A DNA stretch of 35,530 bases, taken from an uncultured Bacteroidia bacterium. Lineage in GTDB: Bacteria; Bacteroidota; Bacteroidia; Bacteroidales; F082. Position numbers and translations under genes: made by a program. Below are positions 29,698 through 35,530 of this stretch, in pieces. The DNA lies in NCBI GenBank assembly GCA_902787095.1, contig CADAFC010000008.1, forward strand, positions 1-35,530. The letters are read 5' to 3'. Positions within the stretch are counted from its first letter, which is position 1. Each line of letters starts with the position of its first letter. Under the pieces are notes generated by a model, which saw only the letters and a program-made list of their open reading frames with translations, made no database searches and was not told the origin of the DNA.

Positions 29698-32649
29698 GTG
29701 TATTTGAATGTCAGGTCATATTACAGTTTGTGCTTCGGCACCATCTCCATCGAGAATCTGGTGGAGCAGGCCTGTCGTTTGCATATCCCGGCGCTGGCGC
29801 TGACCGACATCAACAACACTGCCGGCATTATCGATTTTGTCTTCGAATGCAGAAAATACGGCATAAAACCTATTGCGGGCTGCGAGTTCCGTAACGGCGA
29901 CGAGCTGCTTTACATCGCCATCGCTAGAAATAACGAAGGTTTCCGTGAGATTAACGAGACGCTGACGCAGCATAATGTCAGCAAAACACCTTATAATATT
30001 AATGCACCGCAATGGAACAATGTCGTCGTCATTTACCCTTTCGGGAAACGAAAAAATTCACAACTTGCTGATAATGAATTTATCGGAGTGCGCCTGTCGC
30101 AGGTGTCGCGGCTGCTGATGTCTGATTTGCGGAATCATCAGGATAAGCTGGTGATAGCGCAGCCTGTGACTTTTCTTGACGAGAAGTCGTTTGAGGTGCA
30201 TAAAAACCTCCGAGCCATCGACAAAAACATCTTGATTTCGAGGCTTGAGAACTACGCTTCCGCAGATGAGATGCTGATTCCACCCGAGAAACTGAAGGCT
30301 GCCTATGCGCTCTTTCCTGAGATGATAAAGACAACGGAAACTATTGTAAATCAATGTGGTATAGATTTTGACTTTGAAACGCCTAAAAACAAAAAATGTT
30401 TCACGGAAAGCGTTTACGACGACATGGAGTTGCTGCGCAAGATGGCGTTCGAAGGCATGCGTTACCGCTATGGCGAGCGTGACAAAGAGGCGTATCGGCG
30501 CATAGAGAAAGAACTCGGCATCATCGAGAAGATGGGCTTTGCGTCGTATTTCCTGATTGCCGCCGACATGGTACGCTATTCAATGTCGAAAGGCATCTGT
30601 CATGTGGGACGTGGCAGCGGTGCCAACAGTATCGTGGCTTACTGCTTGAGAATCACCGATGTGGATCCTATCGGGCTTGACCTTTATTTTGAGCGTTTTC
30701 TGAACCCGAAACGCAGCAGCCCGCCAGATTTCGACATCGATTATTCGTGGAAAGACCGCGACAAGGTCATCGACTACATGTTTAAGCGGTATCCAGAGCG
30801 TAGGGTGGCGTTGTTGGGTGCCACCGTGACGTTTCGTGACAACTCGGTGTTGTTGGAGATTGGAAAAGTACATGGTTTTTCAAAAAATGAAAGTCTTCCA
30901 CAGTCAATCATTGGTGTCGCACAGCAAATACTGGACTTCCCGAACATCCGCTCCATACATGCCGGAGGTATCTTGATAACCGAAGAACCGATAACGTATT
31001 ACTCTGCTCTTGATATGCCTCCGAAAGGCTTCCTTACCACACAGTGGGATATGTATGTCGCTGAGCGTCTGCGGGTTGAGAAACTTGACGTGCTCAGCCA
31101 GCGAGGTATAGGGCATATCAAAGACGCTGTGGAGATTATCCGCAAAAACCGTGGCGTAAACATTGATATCCATCGTGTTGAGGACTTTAAAAACGATGAG
31201 CGAGTGAAAAAACTGTTGCGCAACGCTGAGACCAACGGCTGCTTCTACATCGAGAGTCCAGCCATGCGCGGCTTGTTACGGAAACTGCGGTGTGACGACT
31301 ACAAAACCCTTGTCGCGGCGAGTTCCATCATACGTCCTGGGGTGGCTAAATCGGGCATGATGCGGCAATACATACAGCGTTTTCATGACCCGCAACACAT
31401 TGATTATCTGCATCCTGTGCTGAAACAGCTTTTGGAGGAGACATACGGCGTGATGGTGTATCAGGAGGACGTGCTGAAGGTATGCCATCACTTTGCGGGA
31501 CTCGACCTCTCCGATGCCGACGTGCTTCGTCGTATGATGAACCACAAAAGCAGGCGTAAAGACGAGATGACAGAGCTGACGAAGCGATTTTTTGACAACT
31601 GTAAGTCAAGAGGTTATCCCGACAAGGTGACCAACGAAGTGTGGCGGCAGATAGAATCGTTCGCTGGCTATTCGTTCTCAAAGGCACACTCTGCCTCGTA
31701 TGCTGTGGAGAGCTTCCAAAGCCTGTTTCTGAAAGCGTATTTCCCACTCGAGTTTCAGGTGGCGGTGATAAACAACTTCGGCGGTTTTTATCCTACGTGG
31801 GTGTATTTCAACGAGTTGAGGCGGCAAGGCGGAGTCGTACACCTGCCATGCGTCAATATGAGTGAGTATCTGACCACGCTGTATGGCAAGGTGGCATATA
31901 TCGGATTTGTGCATCTGCAAGGACTTGAGGCTGAGTTTGCGCAAAGCCTTGTAAATGAGCGCATTATAAATGGAAAATACAAAAATCTGCCTGATTTCAT
32001 GGAGCGGTTGCGTCCCAAGATGGAACAGATAGTGATTTTGATTCGCAGCGGAGCCTTTGCGTTCACAGGCAAGAGCAAGCCGACGTTGCTTTGGGAAGCC
32101 CATGCCTACAATGGAAAAATGACGTCTTACCGCAACAAATTTCACGGAATGCGAGGCCTTGTCCAGGAGACACAATTCAGATTTGTGAATAATGGCTTTG
32201 GTGCTCAAAATACTGATTATCAATTACCTGTTATGCAGTCGAAGCCACTTGAGGACGCTTATGATGAGATAGAGCTTTTCGGCTTCCCTGTCACTATGAC
32301 GTGGTTCGACATGCTGAAGACGCGGTTCAGGGGAGAAGTGTTTGCAAAAAACATGTTGCAAAACGTTGGAAAACAATACCGTATGCTTGGGAAACTCGTC
32401 AGCTTGAAGTATGTGAAGACCACCAGAGGCGAGTTGATGCATTTTGCCAATTTTTTGGATGCCAACGGCGATGTCTTTGATGCCACCATTTTCCCTAACA
32501 TATTGAAAATCTATCCGTTCCAAGGTGACGGGATGTATCTCATTTTGGGTAAGATAGTCGAAGAGTTCGGCCATCCGAGCATAGAAGTGCAGAAGATGGC
32601 GAAGATGGAGATTCAGGCTAAATATCAAGACCTGGAGCATCCACATTGA
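29698..32649 (+). CDS. dnaE: DnaE-type DNA polymerase III alpha subunit, short form with degenerate PHP
   Basis: I chose the GTG at 29698 (MYLNVRSYYS, 983 residues). A GTG at 29689 is in frame, right after an in-frame TGA. The PHP domain (about 1-200) has lost the metal ligands: the usual HxH is N4/R6, and TDH is TDI. The polymerase core keeps HVGRGSGANS, PDFDID (D344, D346) and EKLDVL (D464) for the metal triad. GYSFSKAHSASYA and a C-terminal OB-like region (about 885-960) are present. It is shorter than replicative DnaE (about 1160-1250 residues) and sits with dinB, suggesting an error-prone DnaE2-like role. Confidence 0.9.
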   Translation: MYLNVRSYYSLCFGTISIENLVEQACRLHIPALALTDINNTAGIIDFVFECRKYGIKPIAGCEFRNGDELLYIAIARNNEGFREINETLTQHNVSKTPYNINAPQWNNVVVIYPFGKRKNSQLADNEFIGVRLSQVSRLLMSDLRNHQDKLVIAQPVTFLDEKSFEVHKNLRAIDKNILISRLENYASADEMLIPPEKLKAAYALFPEMIKTTETIVNQCGIDFDFETPKNKKCFTESVYDDMELLRKMAFEGMRYRYGERDKEAYRRIEKELGIIEKMGFASYFLIAADMVRYSMSKGICHVGRGSGANSIVAYCLRITDVDPIGLDLYFERFLNPKRSSPPDFDIDYSWKDRDKVIDYMFKRYPERRVALLGATVTFRDNSVLLEIGKVHGFSKNESLPQSIIGVAQQILDFPNIRSIHAGGILITEEPITYYSALDMPPKGFLTTQWDMYVAERLRVEKLDVLSQRGIGHIKDAVEIIRKNRGVNIDIHRVEDFKNDERVKKLLRNAETNGCFYIESPAMRGLLRKLRCDDYKTLVAASSIIRPGVAKSGMMRQYIQRFHDPQHIDYLHPVLKQLLEETYGVMVYQEDVLKVCHHFAGLDLSDADVLRRMMNHKSRRKDEMTELTKRFFDNCKSRGYPDKVTNEVWRQIESFAGYSFSKAHSASYAVESFQSLFLKAYFPLEFQVAVINNFGGFYPTWVYFNELRRQGGVVHLPCVNMSEYLTTLYGKVAYIGFVHLQGLEAEFAQSLVNERIINGKYKNLPDFMERLRPKMEQIVILIRSGAFAFTGKSKPTLLWEAHAYNGKMTSYRNKFHGMRGLVQETQFRFVNNGFGAQNTDYQLPVMQSKPLEDAYDEIELFGFPVTMTWFDMLKTRFRGEVFAKNMLQNVGKQYRMLGKLVSLKYVKTTRGELMHFANFLDANGDVFDATIFPNILKIYPFQGDGMYLILGKIVEEFGHPSIEVQKMAKMEIQAKYQDLEHPH

Positions 32650-33088
32650 GCATGTTGAACAGGTCGTCGATGCCCATGCTGTCGAGGGTGCGCTGGACAA
32701 ACGGTGCGTGCTTGCCTTCCTCCGGCTTGAAACCGTCGTTCTGAATCTCGTTTTTCAAGAAATTGTTGAGTCTTTCGAACACTTGCTCGTTCAAGTCCCA
32801 GCAGAAATAATGGTCGCTGTCGGTGAAGAAGTCGAAGATGTCCTTGCCGTGCTCGCGACGTACTCCGTGGAAGTTGTCGGCCACGATATAACGTGTCAGT
32901 CCGAAAGGGTAGAGGTCGGTGATGAGCTCACATTCGTCCTGTAGCGACAAAGAACACACTCCGTTGTCGTTGATTTTGAACTCGCCGCCAATGCGCGGAC
33001 GGTGCTTTTTATAGTAAAAATCTTTCGCCTTCAGCGCGTCATCCTCGCTCGGAAAACGCATGTAAAAATCATAGAATTTATGCTCCAT
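32618..33088 (-). CDS. Hypothetical protein, convergent with and overlapping dnaE
   Basis: The 156-residue protein begins MEHKFYDFYMRFPSEDDALKAKDFYY and is rich in aromatic and acidic residues (FDFFTDSDHYFCWDLNEQVFERL). No signal peptide, membrane segment or domain is recognisable. The last 32 nt overlap the 3' end of dnaE on the other strand. A TAATTTTG promoter box lies 27 nt upstream of the ATG. The composition and the promoter support a real gene. It may be unrelated to the polymerase cassette. Confidence 0.7.
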   Translation of the reverse strand: MEHKFYDFYMRFPSEDDALKAKDFYYKKHRPRIGGEFKINDNGVCSLSLQDECELITDLYPFGLTRYIVADNFHGVRREHGKDIFDFFTDSDHYFCWDLNEQVFERLNNFLKNEIQNDGFKPEEGKHAPFVQRTLDSMGIDDLFNMLNVDAPGLDI

Positions 33089-33114
33089 TTTCGGGTTTTT
33101 TCATTTTTGAAATG

Positions 33115-33122
33115 CAAAATTA
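33115..33122 (-). promoter_or_regulatory. -7 box (TAATTTTG) for the hypothetical gene
   Basis: TAATTTTG followed by CA on the minus strand lies 27 nt before the ATG at 33088. The rest of the 210-nt gap to the C10 protease gene is A+T-rich, with no other clear signal. Confidence 0.5.
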
Positions 33123-33298
33123 CGAAAAAAAAATGACCGCCGTATGAAAATTTTTTGTATTTTTACAAGTTCAAAAAACTGTAATCACGGTTGGTTGGAA
33201 TTTATATGAGTCATTCATTTTAACTGACTGTAATTCAAAGAGATAAAATTTTTTGAGATAGAAAATTAATAAATTAACAACGAAAAAATAGAGAAAAA

Positions 33299-35530
33299 AT
33301 GAAAAAATCATTACTTTTTTTATCGGCTTTCTTGTTCTTTGTTGGACAGATGTTTGCAAACCCTGTTGATGTCAATACAGCTAAGAATCTTGGAGCTAAA
33401 TATTTGAGAAACAATGTGTTATCAGCCAAGGATGTTGCTGATGTCGAGTTGGCTTACATTTTCAGTGGCGAAGACGGCACACCTTATCTGTATGTGTTCA
33501 ACCATGAAAACGGCTATGTGGTGGTTGCCGCTGACGACTGTGCGCACCCTATTTTGGGTTATTGCGAGGACACTCCTTTTGATGCGAACAATATCCCGGA
33601 TGGAGTGAAGTATTTCCTCGGTCATTTCGGCCGTCAGATTCAACACGCTATTGATAATGATATAGTTGCAGACGAAGAAATCGCTTCTCAGTGGGATCTT
33701 CTCCGTAAGGAAGGTGTCATAATGAAGACAAGGATGGAGAAGTCGGTGGAACCTCTTATTTCAACGACTTGGGATCAGGATTGGCCTTATAACTACTATG
33801 CTCCGGCATGCCAGAACTACTGGACAAACAACCACTGCTATGCAGGTTGTGTGGCTACTGCCATGAGCCAGGTGATGAAGTTCTGGAACTGGCCGGTGAC
33901 AGGTGTCGGCGAACATTCATACAGCACAAGCTCGTATGGCGGGACCTTGTCGGCCAACTTCGGTGCGACCACATACGATTGGGCAATCATGCCGAGTTCC
34001 TGCTCTTCTCCTAATGCTGGGGCACAGGCTGTGGCTCTTCTGATGTATCATTGCGCTATAGCTGTTGACATGGACTTTTCTCCTAATGGCAGCGGCGCCC
34101 ATACCGAAGACGTGGCACCTGCGGTGATCAATCACTTCAGATACGGTTCATGCACTTATGTCGACGCTCGCGACTCTTATTCAAGAACAGCATGGGAGGA
34201 CAAGCTTATCGCGCAGTTGGATCGTGGATTCCCTATGGTTTATGCGGGCTCAGACACCGATGGCGGTCATGCTTTCGACTGCGACGGCTATAACAACCAG
34301 CGTTACTTCCACTTCAACTTGGGCTGGAGCGGACAAGGAAACATATACTATCAGATTGACGCCATCAACACATTCAACGGCAATTTCAACCAATACCAGA
34401 GAGCTGTGTTCGAGATGGTTCCTGACTATGTTTACGATGCAATGGTGCCAGCCATCGAGTCGTTGGAGGTCGCTATTGCCGATGCTGTGACCAAGACAGC
34501 AACTGTCTCATTTACAGTGCCTACAGTGTCGGAATCAGGAGCAGCACTCCAGACAGTGGAAAAGATAGAAATCAAACGCAACGGCAATGTTGTTAAGACA
34601 TTTAACAATGTGCAGGCTGGCGAAGAGCTCTCATATGAGGACACTGTCAACGAATATGGATGCTATGAATACACAATTGTTGCGGAAAACAATAATACTA
34701 AAGGACAACCATTCTCGACGGTCGCATTGTTCGGACCAAACTGCACATGGAAACTCGTCTGCACCACTACTAACTTCCAAGGCTGGAATGGTGGAAAAAT
34801 CCAGTTTGTCAGCAGCAATGGAACCGTGTTTAAAGAAATAGCGATGACAACATCATCACCATTCTCTGAGAAATTCCAGATACCGGAAGGCGAATTTACC
34901 ATGAAATGGACCGCACCTTCAACAGCTGTCCCGACGATGACCATCTCGCTGAAAAACTCAGCAAATAATCAGGTTTACAACTTCTCAGGTTCATCAACAC
35001 AGCTGAGCGAGATACTCTACAGCGGCAACAACGACTGTGAGGAATGTACCGCTCCGACAGGTTTCACCGGACTATATGCTTATCAGGATGGCCTTGACGG
35101 AACACTCCTTAACTGGAACTGCAGCTATACACCTTCAAAATTCAAGGTTTATAGAAGTGAAGACGGTGTGGATTATGCCGAAATAGCCGCTATTGACGGC
35201 GCACTCAACGAGTATTTCGACGGCGTTGGCATAGTGGGTAACTATTATTATAAGGTGACAGCTTACAGCAACGCGTGTGAATCGACACCAGCTTTGACTC
35301 CGAGCAATGAGGATTATGTGATAGTCGAAGTGCTCGCAGTGCCTGAAAATGCTATAGACGCACGTATCTATCCTAATCCTGCTAACGGAAATGTCAAGAT
35401 TCAGGCCGAAGGCATTAACGAGGTGTCGGTTTACAACTCTTTAGGTCAGAAAGTGTATGGTTTCAATGGCACAACTGATTTCTTGGACATCAACACAACA
35501 GACTATGAGTCTGGAATTTATATGATTGAG
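33299..35530 (+). CDS. C10 family (streptopain-type) cysteine protease with type IX sorting domain, 3' truncated by window
   Basis: I translated 744 codons from the ATG at 33299, with no stop before the window edge. The signal peptide is residues 1-20 (LFFVGQMFA). An inhibitory Spi-like propeptide spans about 21-125. The C10 catalytic domain (about 150-380) has C184 in YAGCVATAMSQVMKFW and H324 in DGGHAFDCDGY. Fibronectin-like beta domains follow (about 385-680). The C-terminal sorting domain begins IYPNPANGN at 690 and includes VSVYNSLGQKVY and SGIYMIE at the edge, so only the last few residues are missing. It is probably secreted through the type IX system as a zymogen. Confidence 0.93.
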   Translation, partial: MKKSLLFLSAFLFFVGQMFANPVDVNTAKNLGAKYLRNNVLSAKDVADVELAYIFSGEDGTPYLYVFNHENGYVVVAADDCAHPILGYCEDTPFDANNIPDGVKYFLGHFGRQIQHAIDNDIVADEEIASQWDLLRKEGVIMKTRMEKSVEPLISTTWDQDWPYNYYAPACQNYWTNNHCYAGCVATAMSQVMKFWNWPVTGVGEHSYSTSSYGGTLSANFGATTYDWAIMPSSCSSPNAGAQAVALLMYHCAIAVDMDFSPNGSGAHTEDVAPAVINHFRYGSCTYVDARDSYSRTAWEDKLIAQLDRGFPMVYAGSDTDGGHAFDCDGYNNQRYFHFNLGWSGQGNIYYQIDAINTFNGNFNQYQRAVFEMVPDYVYDAMVPAIESLEVAIADAVTKTATVSFTVPTVSESGAALQTVEKIEIKRNGNVVKTFNNVQAGEELSYEDTVNEYGCYEYTIVAENNNTKGQPFSTVALFGPNCTWKLVCTTTNFQGWNGGKIQFVSSNGTVFKEIAMTTSSPFSEKFQIPEGEFTMKWTAPSTAVPTMTISLKNSANNQVYNFSGSSTQLSEILYSGNNDCEECTAPTGFTGLYAYQDGLDGTLLNWNCSYTPSKFKVYRSEDGVDYAEIAAIDGALNEYFDGVGIVGNYYYKVTAYSNACESTPALTPSNEDYVIVEVLAVPENAIDARIYPNPANGNVKIQAEGINEVSVYNSLGQKVYGFNGTTDFLDINTTDYESGIYMIE

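Noticed and set aside
30397..30405. TGTTTCACG, half of a parS-like palindrome, within dnaE
   Set aside because: Only one half matches, the other half is absent, and it lies about 10 kb from parAB inside a coding region.
33171..33359. Minus-strand 62-codon hydrophobic frame upstream of the C10 protease
   Set aside because: It overlaps the signal-peptide region of the protease on the other strand. Its hydrophobicity comes from the A+T-rich leader, and no promoter box precedes it.

Overview
The window looks like a chromosomal segment from a member of the Bacteroidetes, most likely an uncultured gut Bacteroidales. Four things support this. Bacteroidetes-type promoter -7 boxes (TAnnTTTG) precede many genes. 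There are PorT-like and C-terminal sorting-domain proteins of the type IX secretion system. The cluster parA-parB-DUF5683-dapB-lepB is one I associate with this phylum. DUF3276 and DUF5683 are families I know mainly from Bacteroidetes. Nearly all genes are housekeeping, and I see no prophage, integron, CRISPR array or rRNA operon.

Layout. Positions 1-4254 (minus strand): a wecB fragment, radC, rpsT and two radical-SAM methylthiotransferases (mtaB, miaB). Positions 4373-9453 (minus): lplA, an outer-membrane barrel, a possible 19-residue leader peptide, tRNA-Glu(UUC), a PorT-like protein, a heptose-7-phosphate kinase (hldE-type) and a PLP aminotransferase. Positions 9588-12094 (plus): a small membrane protein followed by lpxD and lpxC for lipid A; lpxC stands alone and is not fused to fabZ. 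Positions 12105-20996 (minus): one long, tightly packed run parA-parB-DUF5683-dapB-lepB-ftsK-lolA-glycosyltransferase, covering chromosome segregation, division, lysine/peptidoglycan precursor synthesis and envelope export. Positions 21156-22468 (minus): a DUF3276 PUR-type protein and a DEDDh exonuclease. Positions 22598-26829: a tricorn-type protease and a convergent lipoprotein, separated by a perfect 20-bp terminator stem.

Positions 26922-33088 are the most unusual part. A self-cleaving LexA-like S24 repressor is divergent from a Y-family polymerase (dinB) and a short DnaE-type polymerase whose PHP active site is degenerate. Together they resemble a damage-inducible translesion cassette. 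An A+T-rich GxxExxY gene (a PD-(D/E)XK-like nuclease fold) sits between the two polymerase genes, bracketed by inverted arrays of a 9-bp repeat. The window ends in a C10 (streptopain-type) cysteine protease with a type IX sorting domain that runs off the edge.

Three families of small intergenic repeats occur: (i) a palindromic element starting GTCATTTCGA, four copies; (ii) 9-mer arrays AATCYTGTN, three places; (iii) 7-mer arrays AGTTNNN/AACTNTT, two clear and one degenerate. Some of these supply the stop codons of adjacent genes (mtaB, dapB). The best candidate for something undescribed is the GxxExxY gene with its inverted 9-mer arrays inside the repressor-dinB-dnaE locus, together with overlapping perfect palindromes in the shared repressor/dinB control region.
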